DNA of 64,000 nt from Podospora pseudoanserina (Eukaryota > Ascomycota > Sordariomycetes > Sordariales > Podosporaceae), in the NCBI RefSeq assembly GCF_035222485.1, contig NW_026946672.1, positions 1,715,189-1,779,188 of the forward strand. Direction: 5' to 3'. This document shows positions 1-9,909 of this stretch, one piece after another (position 1 is the stretch's first letter; every line of letters starts with the position of its first letter). The notes beneath the pieces are model-generated. The model was not told where the DNA came from, did not search any database, and worked only from the letters and a program-made list of their open reading frames with translations. The translations under genes and the position numbers were made by a program.

Positions 1-283
1 GCTGGATAAAAGCTTGTGCTAACTCAATAACCAGAGCGAAGTATCAGCGGCAATCGAATCAGCCCTCGTCCCCCTCGTCTCAACACATCCCACTGTTCGG
101 TTTGTCAAAGTACACTACGAGGAAATCGAATTCGACAACGCCGGTGTACCGGCGGTGCTGGCCTACCGCAACCAAGGCGACCTTTTTGCGAACCTGACTG
201 GCATACTGGAGTTGATCCCAGATGAGGATGACTTCGACACGGATGCCCTCAAGAGGATCTTTACCAAGCACAACATTTTGTGA
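1..283 (+). CDS. Phosducin-like protein, 3' exon only (partial)
   Basis: This is the last exon of a gene that begins to the left of the window. An intron ends at position 34, with a CTAAC branch point (19-23) and a CAG acceptor (32-34), and codons run in phase from 35 to the TGA at 281-283. The 82 visible residues include HPTVRFVKVHYEE, GVPAVLAYRNQGDLFANL and a hydrophobic, acidic tail ending in KHNIL. This matches the C-terminal thioredoxin-fold part of the phosducin family, which lacks the redox cysteines. Phosducin-like proteins act as cochaperones with CCT in assembling G-protein beta-gamma dimers; filamentous fungi have one such gene (BDM-1 type) needed for G-beta function. The family is assigned from motif and fold pattern. 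Which phosducin subgroup it belongs to cannot be settled from the tail alone. Confidence 0.72.
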
Positions 284-1601
284 TTGCGTCTGGGCAGGTT
301 TTCTTTTGTATGGTTTCCAGTTCGGTGTTGACACTGGGTCACGGTTTGCAGGTTCATGTCTGGGTCACTTGGAAAATCCAAGTCAGGGAAAGGGTTGAGA
401 GGCTTTTATTTTCACTTGGTGGCTGGGGCCACCTCAGAGGCGCGCCCGTCTTTTACTCTTACTGGTTTACACATGACGGTCATGTTGGGAAGATGCGAGA
501 TATTATGAGATGACTACCAAAGATACCACGACCTCGAGGCTCCCCTTCAGGGTCGATCTTTTGCAAAATGATGGAATGGCATTTTTCAGTTTGGGTTAAA
601 CTTCTTGCATTAGTCTCTTGGTCTCTCTGTATTTGAGCTGCTGTATTACTAGGAAGCGGGAGCGCCAGCAGGTCTCGCTGTGTGCAAGCGGATAGGTGCA
701 GTCAGGTGTATCACATATTGAAACTGAGGAACATCATCACCTTCACCATTCGCCACCACCACCACCACCCCGCATCGGTACTGTGATTCCCCTCATTGCC
801 ATCTAACGTGATGTCAAGGTGTGATGTGGGGATGGGAGATTGATGTTGATAACGATGACGGTGGAGCGCTCGGTTTGAACTGATATGACGGCAGGGAGCA
901 ATCAACCGCGTTCATGAAAGTCGTGGCCGAGCATTGAAGTCGACGGAAAGGAGTGATGATTCATCTCCACTGAGTGATTTGTTGCCTGTGGCGTCAAATT
1001 CGATATCTGGCGAGCCTGTGATCCGGACACGACGGTGGCTTGGGGTTGACCTCGAATTTAGCTTTGGTTGGGTGAGGATTCGGCCCCACTGTCTGCGGTC
1101 ATAGTGGGGACAACCATCGTGGAGCTTCTATCCCGGAGGGGGTCGTGTAAGTCGGTAGTTCCAAGAGCGAGAATGCATCTCTTGGTAGGGATTTTGATTG
1201 CAGACTCGTTGTAAACAGAGGACCTTGGAGGGACAAACAGAGCTCTCAACAAAATTTGCCGCCTCATGGTGAGAATTTGGAGCCTTGGACATGTCCAGCA
1301 CCCGACATGCTCCCCGTACCTTATTCCCTGAGCTTGGTCAAACCCCGCAATGAGCTAACAGCTCGATGAGGGGCAGGCCGCGTCTTGTGATAGCCAGCGG
1401 CACCTCAACTTATAGGTAGGCTCCAACCCAGAGCAGTCTCGGGACAAAGACGAATTATGCAGCCTGAGGTGTAGGCACAGCTTATCTTCTCATCTACCCA
1501 TCCATTCTGGGCTATCCCACTCTGTCCCACGTTGTCGAGAGACCTGCGTTTGCTCTCCTCCACTCTCCCACTTCATCACCTGCCTCCTTCCATACCACAC
1601 A

Positions 1602-1691
<90 letters not shown>

Positions 1692-2374
1692 TTCCCCATC
1701 TAACAGCAGCCGAATGCGACTTGTTGCTTTCCACTGGCGACCCGGACCAACACGCCCTGACTAGTCGTGTCGTGCTGTCCGTTTTCATTCGACTTCATTG
1801 TCGTCCTGACAGCTGCCACCAGGCCCCCGGAGCTCATTCACAGGCTGACACGACTTGCCTCCTTCCCCACCTCGCAGCCCAGTGTAAGGCAGCTCTGGCC
1901 CGGGGCGCAGGCAGAAACCCAAACTGCGAACCGCAACAAAGTCTGGCTTTTTAGTGCCCCCAAGGAACCTGGAAAGAGCAAGGTGAAAGGAAACCGCAGT
2001 GTTGAATAAAAGTTAGTTTAATTCACGCGTCTGAGTTTTGGGACGTCAAGTGGCCTTTTTCTTTCACGCCCGGCCCAGTTTCAGTCACCCACTCTCCGCC
2101 GTCTTCCGAGTGCTTCCTTGCCTACCCTATTACTCTGCTTCACTTTCCTTCCTTCCGCATTGGACGCTCCCCCACCTTGAGCCTCGCCTCCCATACCCTG
2201 CCTGCCTGCCCCTCCCTCACTACACATTACCAACACTTACTTCAACTTCAACTTTTGGTCGGCTCTCAGTTTGCCTTCCTCGCTTGTTTTGTTTGCCTCG
2301 ACTGTCCCCGCCAGCAGTCTCGGGTTCGGACGTCGGGTTATGACATTACCTGTGCAGGCTGACACACATCGTTC
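284..2374. other. Intergenic region, about 2.1 kb
   Basis: No reading frame here looks like a gene. The region holds the 3' flank of the phosducin-like gene and the probable promoter and leader of the 901-residue protein. The main landmark is a pure CT dinucleotide tract (1604-1689). From about 2060 the sequence becomes pyrimidine-rich, as is common around fungal transcription starts. Open frames across the CT tract are composition artefacts. Confidence 0.6.
1604..1689. repeat. (CT)43 microsatellite
   Basis: An uninterrupted CT/GA dinucleotide tract of 86 bp. It lies about 690 bp upstream of the ATG at 2375. Pure tracts this long are expected to be length-variable between strains. It keeps frames open on both strands (Ser-Leu repeats on +, Arg-Glu repeats on -), but there is no sign these are translated. 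Confidence 0.97.
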
Positions 2375-5080
2375 ATGATGGAACAGCAGACCATCGAATT
2401 CCCCCCATTTAACCCCGCCGTTGGCACCGAGACCAGAGACAACACTCGACCTATCTTCAACACTTGCAGTTCTACGCCAGACGACGACCTCACACCATCG
2501 TCGCCGGCTCTTCGGTTCCCCAAACCTCAAGGCAGTCAAGATCTTGCCAACTGGATTTCCAGGAGCTCGCCCGACATCATGAAGGCGACCGCTTTAGAGC
2601 CGACCAATCTGGCCGACTCGGCCTATGAGATAATCAACCCCGCCGACACCACCGATTCCGAGAGCCAAGATGGCCGCTTGACCGAATCCACAAGCTCTCT
2701 CTGCGCTGGTCGGTCTGACGACGTCCATAGCTTGGGTGGTTCGGACCACCATTATACGAGCGAGTCCGATGGTGAAGTGGAGGAGGAAGAAGATGTTGAC
2801 GATGAAGAAGACGACGAGGAGGTCGGTAATTCTTCACATGCTTCCTCGATCAGGTATACGGATGAGGCGCTGGGGAACCCTTCTACACAGCTCCCCGCAT
2901 CCGCACTGAAGTGTGGCTCGTCCTCTGAGGGGTCTGGTGTTGTCGTGCGGGCAATCGAGTTTCAGGAAGACGATGGTGACGAGCCTCTGATGCTCGAGAA
3001 GATCTCGGCGAAGCATGCCGTGCGGGAGTATAATGAGCACGACTCGGCTTCTCTGGCAGCTCAACTAGATTTGTCGCAACAGCCCAAGCGCCTTGTGGCC
3101 ACTATTCGTCAGACTATGTCCCAAGCTCACCTTTCGACCAAGAAACCCCTTCGTGTCCTCTACGTGGGCCGACCTGAGGCTCAACGGGCTGTCGTGCTCA
3201 AAACTTGCAATGCTATTTGGGCCTCCCCCAATACCAGCGACGAGGATCAGGATCACAGCAACCAAGACAGGGAAGGAGTCTACAATATTGTCCCCATTTC
3301 GTCTTTCGGTTCCTCACCCGAGCTTGATCTCATGCACGCCTCGCCGTGTCAAATCAAAGTCGAGCACTGCACATCAGCTGAAGAGGTCATCTACGAGGGA
3401 TCCTCGTTCCCCTCAGACACAGTGTACACCATTACCGTGGAGCACGACAAGGTATACACGTCCATATCCTCGCCTGGCGGCAATTCCATCCAGCCTAGAT
3501 ACATTCTGCCACACATCGCCTTCTTTTATTGCAGCCAGAAAGACGACGCCGAGGCGGAGCGGACAAGAGACGCTGCGTGGAACTTCTTGAGTCGGCACCG
3601 CGTCCCGTCCATTTTTATCTCGGAAGCGCAGGACTTTGCCAAGTGCAACACGGGCAGTTGGAATGATTATGTGAACGAGCATGCTATCCATCTTTGCTTG
3701 GAATCTCGAGACCCCGACAGGCAACTGGCCCCCCTGCGCTTCCCCATTGACCTTGCATCCTTCAACGATATCGACGCTCGCCAAATGAACCGCAACCTGG
3801 CCTATCTCACCGGACTGTCGGAGCCAGAGGAGGAATCGTTCATTGAAGTCGAGACACCCAAGAAGAACATGCCCCGACTACAGATTGTGGAGGCTCTTGA
3901 TGCAGCCAGGGATAGCTGGGCAAAGTTCGTGGAGCGCGGTGGTCCTCAACGTCTTCTTCCTTTCCTCGTGCCCCTCTTTCTGGCTCTCTTTTCCCCCTAC
4001 CTCATATCACTTTTTGCTCGGTACCCATCGTCATCTGTCGCCCCATCCACGCAAGTGCCACTTGCTGCCAACCTTGGCTCTACCCCAGTTTGCGCGGCTA
4101 GCCCCTTGTCGACAAAGAGCACTTCAGCTGGCGTGTTAACAACCACCAAGACAGTTGTCGTTAGCCTCACGGAGACCAGGACTGTCGAAATCAGTCAAAC
4201 AGCACCACTAACTAGCTCTTTCGCGTCTGCTCTCTCTTATGCTGGCCTCTTGTCTGACCGGTCACTGGCTCCCGCTCAACCGGAGCCGCAAAAGCAGGAG
4301 ATAAAGAAGCCAGCTCCTGCCAAGAATATTGCGCTTTCCGCCAGCATTGCCGGTGCCAGCGAGATTTTGGTGTGTGTTCCTTCGAATCACAAGGCTCGCC
4401 GCCTACTGCCAAATGGCATCAACCTCAATGTGTGCCGCGGCGGTGTCTGTCTTGAGAAAGACATCAGCTCCGTGGACCAAGGCCTCCTCATCAAGCTTCA
4501 ACCAAAGGATGCCTGGGGCGCGGTCAATGTGACCATCGTCTCCACTCGGAAGCCTAAGATCAATGAAACCTTTGAGGTTGATCTGGGGAAGACTGGTATG
4601 GCGGACGCATTTGGGGCGGGCTTGCACATGTTGCAGGACGTGATGAAGAAAGTGTCATCCGGTGTGGATGGTGCGACATCCCAGGTGGGCGAGGGAGCCG
4701 TCGCCAATGCTTTTAAGCATGCTTTGGAGGCTGGCAAATCTGCTGGGAGCTGGGCAAAGGAGCAGCTTACTTGGTCAGCAGGACAGCTTCAGGAACATGC
4801 CGAGTTGTCTGTCCTCCAAGCTCAAATCCGGTCGAAGCTTCTCTGGCTCAAGGCGCAGGGGAAGATGGAGGAACACGATGCCTACCAGCGAAACGCAACT
4901 CGCTTTCTCAAGATGAGGCAGGACGAGCTGGCTAGGGCCCAGGCCTTTGAGAAGGGCGCGTCTGGTACGGAAGTCTGTGGCAAGTCATGGTTGCCTTTCA
5001 AGAGCCGTTGTCAGACGGCAGGTCACATGGCTAAGGACATCAGCCGGGGCAACGGGTGGATGAAGAAGATTATGCGTTGA
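2375..5080 (+). CDS. Conserved-looking hypothetical protein, acidic N-terminus, one membrane segment
   Basis: A single open frame of 901 codons without introns, starting with two consecutive ATG codons; I took the first. No known enzyme family is recognised. The N-terminal third is polar and low-complexity, with a run of Glu/Asp near residues 132-150. A more ordered middle region (about 245-500) begins LRVLYVGRPEAQRAVVLK, and its alternating hydrophobic pattern suggests an alpha/beta fold. A strongly hydrophobic stretch (LPFLVPLFLALFSPYLISLF, about 527-546) could be one transmembrane helix or membrane anchor. It is followed by a Ser/Thr-rich linker and a C-terminal region (about 745-860) rich in Ala, Lys and Gln, compatible with amphipathic or coiled helices. 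Codon use resembles neighbouring genes, so I am confident it is real. Function is unknown. Confidence 0.85.
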   Translation: MMEQQTIEFPPFNPAVGTETRDNTRPIFNTCSSTPDDDLTPSSPALRFPKPQGSQDLANWISRSSPDIMKATALEPTNLADSAYEIINPADTTDSESQDGRLTESTSSLCAGRSDDVHSLGGSDHHYTSESDGEVEEEEDVDDEEDDEEVGNSSHASSIRYTDEALGNPSTQLPASALKCGSSSEGSGVVVRAIEFQEDDGDEPLMLEKISAKHAVREYNEHDSASLAAQLDLSQQPKRLVATIRQTMSQAHLSTKKPLRVLYVGRPEAQRAVVLKTCNAIWASPNTSDEDQDHSNQDREGVYNIVPISSFGSSPELDLMHASPCQIKVEHCTSAEEVIYEGSSFPSDTVYTITVEHDKVYTSISSPGGNSIQPRYILPHIAFFYCSQKDDAEAERTRDAAWNFLSRHRVPSIFISEAQDFAKCNTGSWNDYVNEHAIHLCLESRDPDRQLAPLRFPIDLASFNDIDARQMNRNLAYLTGLSEPEEESFIEVETPKKNMPRLQIVEALDAARDSWAKFVERGGPQRLLPFLVPLFLALFSPYLISLFARYPSSSVAPSTQVPLAANLGSTPVCAASPLSTKSTSAGVLTTTKTVVVSLTETRTVEISQTAPLTSSFASALSYAGLLSDRSLAPAQPEPQKQEIKKPAPAKNIALSASIAGASEILVCVPSNHKARRLLPNGINLNVCRGGVCLEKDISSVDQGLLIKLQPKDAWGAVNVTIVSTRKPKINETFEVDLGKTGMADAFGAGLHMLQDVMKKVSSGVDGATSQVGEGAVANAFKHALEAGKSAGSWAKEQLTWSAGQLQEHAELSVLQAQIRSKLLWLKAQGKMEEHDAYQRNATRFLKMRQDELARAQAFEKGASGTEVCGKSWLPFKSRCQTAGHMAKDISRGNGWMKKIMR

Positions 5081-6621
5081 ATAATAATATGGGAGGTTAT
5101 TTTGCTTTTGTGTTTTTATTTTTTTTGGCTCGCGATGGGACCGGCTGGGGCTACAGGACGGTAAACGGAAAGGGAGGAACATTCGCCTACCACCGGGCAT
5201 ATCGATATGGCATGGGAAACCAGACAGCTGGCGGTGAAGGGTTATTTTGGACGGGCGTTTTGAGGCTGCGTTGGTTTTTGATTTGTAGTTGGTTTGGCTA
5301 TGCTTATGGACTTCACACTGTGTTTTACTTTTGTCTTTTTTTTTCTATTTCTACGTGGCCAGAGAGATAATGGAAAGCCATGATGATGATATCAGACAGC
5401 TTGCTTGCTTTGGCAGCTCATAGACCAATGCGTTGTTGTTGTTGTCTTATACCACACGTGAAAATGCAGTGTACTTGTAAGCTTTTGATTGCAAGATGGG
5501 TAGTGAAGTGAGTTGGGCATGGTGTCAGGCTGTTGATTGTGAACATTTGACTGTGCAACTTTGATATGCTCTTTGATAGATGGATCAAATGCCGGATTCA
5601 GGGGCTGCCTCAGGGGCTGTCGTCGTTGGGCTGGAACTCGGAACTTGTGCCAAGAGGTATATCATGACCCCACCCTTCACTGACGCACGGGCCTTCACCA
5701 CGATGGAGCCTAACCTGCATTTCGAACCAAGCAATTGCTACCCAATCAGTAGGTGAAAGCCCCACCGTTGTGAGAGGGGGAGGGGCAACAATCATCATTT
5801 TTCGGTCGGGTTCCATCTTTCCCAACCCCACGCTTGCCTGCTGCCTCGCACTGCTGCTGTGACTGTGACTGACTGAACTGACTGAGCCTGAAGAGAGAGC
5901 TGCTCCAGCGGTTGCTCTGCCTGTGCCTCCCCAAGCTAAATTTACTAAAAAAACTTATCCACTTGTTTCCTTTCTGGACGGGCAACAGCCACCCACTTCT
6001 ACCATTAACATCCTAAAAAGTCCACTCCAGCACCACCCCATCACATCACACCTCTCTCTCTCTCTCTCTCTCTCCCTCTCTCTCTCGCGCGCGCGTCTTG
6101 TGCAAAGCAGCTCGCGGATACCCAACATCTGGTACGTACACACATTTTCCATTGCTCCTCCTTTATTTTTGGTGTCGAAGGTCTTTGCCAGCATGAGAAT
6201 GGGCCTTATCGACACGGCGGCATCAAGCGATCCAATGAGTCTGGTGTTGCTTAGGGAAATCGACCCCGCCTTGTTGCAAGATCGCGCGCGCCTTCGATGG
6301 ATGGCGGGGGAGGGGAAAGCAACAACATAGGGAAGCATTTTTGTGCTCTGCCCTCGGCAACCCTTGCGGTTACGATATCGAGTTGTCGACGTCGACGTCG
6401 GGTTACATTTTGGAATGGCTCTCCCAATATACTGCACTTCCGTTCATATGTGCCCGGCAAAGAACTTGCGCTCCGTGGCGGGGTCGTTCATCACGATTGT
6501 ATCGATAAGCGCTGACGAGTATGCTGTGCTATATCCAGATTATTAGCAGCTCTTTTTTTTCTTCTTCCCCTCCACTTTTTGTACCACGGTCAACTTCTAC
6601 AAACCACCACAAACCGCAAAG
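5081..6621. other. Intergenic region, about 1.5 kb, with CT-rich leader
   Basis: No supportable gene. It contains the 3' flank of the preceding gene and the promoter and leader of RanBP1. A CT tract followed by GCGCGCGCG lies at about 6052-6095. A GTACGT at 6132-6137 could be the donor of a 5'-leader intron, which I cannot confirm. T-rich and CT-rich sequence directly precedes the RanBP1 start. Confidence 0.55.
6052..6086. repeat. Short CT microsatellite in RanBP1 leader region
   Basis: An almost pure CT run, interrupted once by CC, followed by an alternating GC run. It lies about 540 bp before the RanBP1 ATG, probably in its promoter or untranslated leader. Confidence 0.9.
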
Positions 6622-7450
6622 ATGTCTGCCCCCGAGAACGAGACCAAGCCCGTCGAGGAGGTTGCCGCCCCTGCCGCTGAGGAGCAGAAGCCCGTCACTT
6701 CTTCGTCTGTTTTCTCCATGTTTGGCGGCGGTGCTAAGAAGGAAAAGAAGGAGGAGGAGGACCGCGGTGACAACTCTGGCAGTGCCAAGGCTCAGCGCGA
6801 GGCTGCGGCTGCTGCTGCCGCCGATGAGGACCAGGCCCCCGAGTCGGAGGATGTCCATTTCGAGCCAGTCATCCGCCTGACCGAGAAGGTCGAGGTCAAG
6901 ACCAACGAGGAGTCGGAGGAGCAGGTGTTCAAGATGCGCGCCAAGCTGTTCAAGTATGTTGCTGAGACCCGCGAGTGGAAGGAGCGCGGGACTGGCGATG
7001 TCCGTCTGCTCAAGCACAAGGAGAATGGCAAGACCCGGTTGATCATGCGTCGTGATCAGACCCTCAAGGTTTGCGCCAACCACTACAGTATGTTTTCCCC
7101 CTGAAGGCTATGTCCGTTAACTTTGGAGACTCACATGTGATGTAGTTGTGCCCGAGATGAAGCTTTCCCCCAACGTTGGCTCTGACCGCAGCTGGGTGTG
7201 GAACGCCTCCGCCGATGTCAGCGAGGGTGAGCCCGAGGCTGTCACTCTTGCCATCCGCTTCGCCAACTCGGACAATGCCAACCAGTTCAAGGATGCCTTC
7301 ATCAAGGCCCAGAAGGAGAACGAGGCCCTGAGACTGGCTGCTGAGGCCGCTGCCGAGAAGACTGAGGAGACCAAGGAGGAGACCAAGGAGGAGACTAAGG
7401 AGGACGCCAAGGAGGACGCCAAGGAGAAGGAGAAGAAGGAGACTGCCTAA
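6622..7450 (+). CDS. YRB1: Ran-binding protein 1 (RanBP1/Yrb1)
   Basis: Two exons, 6622-7087 and 7146-7450, joined across a 58-bp intron with a GTATGT donor, TTAAC branch and TAG acceptor, give 256 residues. The N-terminal 75 residues are Ala/Glu-rich. A Ran-binding domain follows (about 80-205): HFEPVIRL, the hallmark [30 protein letters not shown] and a [15 protein letters not shown] strand. The C-terminus is a Lys/Glu-rich tail with several near-identical ETKE repeats. RanBP1 binds Ran-GTP in the cytoplasm and, with RanGAP, promotes GTP hydrolysis and disassembly of export complexes. Length and architecture are typical of fungal orthologues. The ATG has a good AAAG context and the splice restores the conserved HYIVPEM, so the model is firm. 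Confidence 0.93.
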
Positions 7451-8932
7451 GCAAAAAAGGAAAAAACTTCTTTTGACTGTTTATGGAAAATGGATGAGCT
7501 CAGGACTAAGTAAACAACCACATCAAGATCCCCAAACCACTACCCCTCAAGACTATAACCCCCGAGCGATGGAGTATGTGGAATATGGAGAAGAAGGAGG
7601 GCTGGATTACAATTGCGAATGTCATGGTATGGATTCTCCTCCGCCCCCCCCCCCTTTGGGCCTGGTGGAATACATCAGCCGTCCCTCAGCGAAGACGATG
7701 AGCAGCAAGATAGCTGTAGATAGAGGAATTACGTAGCATCAAGTTTTCTGTTCGACTCTTGTTTAGTTCCGTCTGATCTTTCGAATCTCCCAGTTTGGTC
7801 AGGCAGCAGAGCGGTCCTATGTGGCCGCTGATAGGCCTAGAGTCTCTACCTGGAGAAAGTGGAAGGAACGACTCTGCCTGAGGAGTTCCCGGCGACCAAT
7901 CTCGGTGGTTTGGCTGATAGGTAAACAGCAACGTGAGCACACAATAACGGCAGCCACAGACGATGGGGCAGGCGTTCACTTTATTTCAGCAACTTGCTGG
8001 CGAATTTCTTCTCTAGAGGAACTGATATTGTCTCGGTGTGTGTGAATTTATTCACTTTTTGACTTTTGACTTTTTCTTTTACTCGAGGTGGTGGTTTGCT
8101 TCTTTCGAGTAGAGTTTGTCCGACTGCGCCACAGCATAGTCAGGAAAATGGTATTATCCGGTTAAACTTCGGATAACTTACTTTTGAGGAAATAGCTCCC
8201 GCCCGTCGAATCAGCCACAATGGTGGTGGCTCGGGCGCGGGAACTGCTGCTGGTAAGTGATTCACGCTTGGCGGAAGGTTGGGTGGGTTTCGTGTCGTTG
8301 GTTGCTTGCGCATCGAGAAGCGCGTTCCTGTTCCTTTCTTTTCTTTTTGACACAACGGTTGGGAATTGCTTCACTTTTGCGAGTTTTAATTACGCCTAAC
8401 TGCACACACACGCGCGCGCGATTTTGAAACGACAGATATACGCGGGAGAGGGAAGTTAGATTTACTGGTGAGGTATAGGAGCTTTGTTTCCTTTTGTTTG
8501 GATGGAGAGAGTGTGTGTTGGAGCTCGCGCTTGCTGCCTAGTTTTGGGGAGCTCTACGCAACTTTGACTGATTGCGAGGGAAAGGAAGAAGCAAGGCAGC
8601 CTTTTTTGGGGGAGGGAAGGGGGTGTTTACAGCTGCAATATTGGAAAGACTTGATGGCGCGCGCGCGGCTGGGGCTCTGTGGCTGGGCGCAAAACATTAC
8701 ACTCAAGATTGATGGGATGATGTCGCTGACTTTGTGCAAAATATTTTATTTTATTTTAGGTGCGAACAACAACTCGAGCCGCAGCAACCAGTCTTCCACC
8801 ACCACCACCACCACCACCACACCTCGTATTAGGGTCGTTTCGGGCAGAGGCGGCAACAACAACAAGAAGGAGGCGGCAGCAAGAAGAAGAAGAATAACAA
8901 CAAGGACAAGGACGACAACAAGGAAGACCACG

Positions 8933-8975
<43 letters not shown>

Positions 8976-9027
8976 CTATAACAACAACAATAACAACAAC
9001 AATAACAACAACAATAACAACAACAAT

Positions 9028-9080
<53 letters not shown>

Positions 9081-9099
9081 CGAGAAAGCCAACGTCAAG
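7451..9099. other. Intergenic region and possible 5' leader of the YEATS gene
   Basis: About 1.6 kb. A possible upstream exon begins with ATG at 8220 and is followed after 11 codons by a consensus GTAAGT donor (8253). Acceptors at 8832 or 8847 would join it in phase to the Asn-coding AAC repeat and then the YEATS domain, but the intron would be about 580-595 bp, unusually long here. Nothing else resembles a gene; the long frames at 8468-9103 and its antisense are produced by triplet repeats. Confidence 0.5.
8935..9081. repeat. Compound AAC trinucleotide repeat
   Basis: About 147 bp of AAC triplets with a regular interruption pattern: a pure AAC block, one TAT, four AAC-AAC-AAC-AAT units, then another AAC block. 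In the frame of the following gene it reads poly-asparagine with a single tyrosine. A shorter CCA/CAC run lies at 8797-8820. The repeat ends 19 bp before the ATG at 9100. Confidence 0.95.
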
Positions 9100-9909
9100 A
9101 TGATTGTCGAACGCAAGGTCAAGATTGTGACGGAGCAGCACAACATCGACAAGCCCCCCGTCAACGAGGGGTTTCCGATGAAGGAGTGGACGATTGAGGT
9201 TTATGTTTTGGACCAGGAGGGGAGGGAGAGGCCGGCGAGGTGCTTTACCAAGGTTGTTTACAACTTGCATCCGAGTTTTGACAACCCTGTTCAGAGTAGG
9301 TTTATTTATTTGCGCAAAGGTTGGATATATGGGGATGCTAATGTGGGAAATAGCCTTCACCGAGCCACCCTTCCGCTGCACCAACGAGGGCTGGGGCGAG
9401 TTTGAAATGTCGATTGAGCTCTACACGACGGAGAAGGGGGGCAAGCAGACGATCCTGCACGACCTGAACTTTGCGGCGCCGCAGTATGAGAATGTGCATT
9501 CCGTCACGTTCAAGAACCCGAGCCAGGCGCTACAGGCGCTGCTGAGGGAGACGGGCCCGCTGCCGTCGGATGAGGAGAGGAAGCAGCTCAAGAAGGGCGG
9601 GGAGGGGAGCAAGAAGAAAAAGACGTTTGATGTGGAGAAGATGGCGGATGGGCTGGTGAAGCTGAGCGAGGATGATTTGCTGCAGGTGATTCAGCTGATT
9701 CATGACGGGAAGGACGAGGGGACGTTCATCCAGAACAATGTTGACCAGGGGGAATTTTCGGTGGATTTGTACACGTTGCCGGATCCGTTGATGAAGGTGC
9801 TTTGGGATTACTTGGTGAGTTTTTGCCCTAGGTGGTGTTTGAGAGTATTGGTTTGGTTTGCTGACAGTTTGATGGATAGACCCGCGCCAATGTCCTCGGG
9901 AGGGACTAA
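9100..9909 (+). CDS. TAF14: TAF14-like YEATS-domain protein
   Basis: Exons 9100-9295, 9354-9814 and 9880-9909 (introns 58 and 65 bp) encode 228 residues. The YEATS domain covers about 1-130: KVKIVTEQHNIDKPP, EGFPMKEWTIEVYVLD, the conserved LHPSF motif, and GWGEFEMSIELYTTEKG, with the aromatic residues that form the acyl-lysine reader cage. After a Lys-rich linker, an ET-like domain (about 155-228) contains LSEDDLLQVIQLIHDG and ends TRANVLGRD. YEATS plus ET is the Taf14/Tfg3 layout. That small subunit is shared by TFIID, TFIIF, SWI/SNF, INO80 and NuA3, and reads acetylated or crotonylated H3K9. Yaf9 is less likely because of the ET tail. I chose the ATG at 9100 (CAAG context) because it aligns with the normal family N-terminus; an upstream poly-Asn extension from 8220 is a weaker alternative. 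Confidence 0.88.

Noticed and set aside
1490-1954. Ser-Leu and Arg-Glu repeat ORFs across the CT tract
   Set aside because: Open only because dinucleotide repeats cannot form stop codons; flanks lack coding features.
8468-9384. Long frames of 211 (+) and 212 (-) codons across the AAC repeat
   Set aside because: They are poly-Thr and poly-Val artefacts of the triplet repeat; the true YEATS frame starts at 9100.
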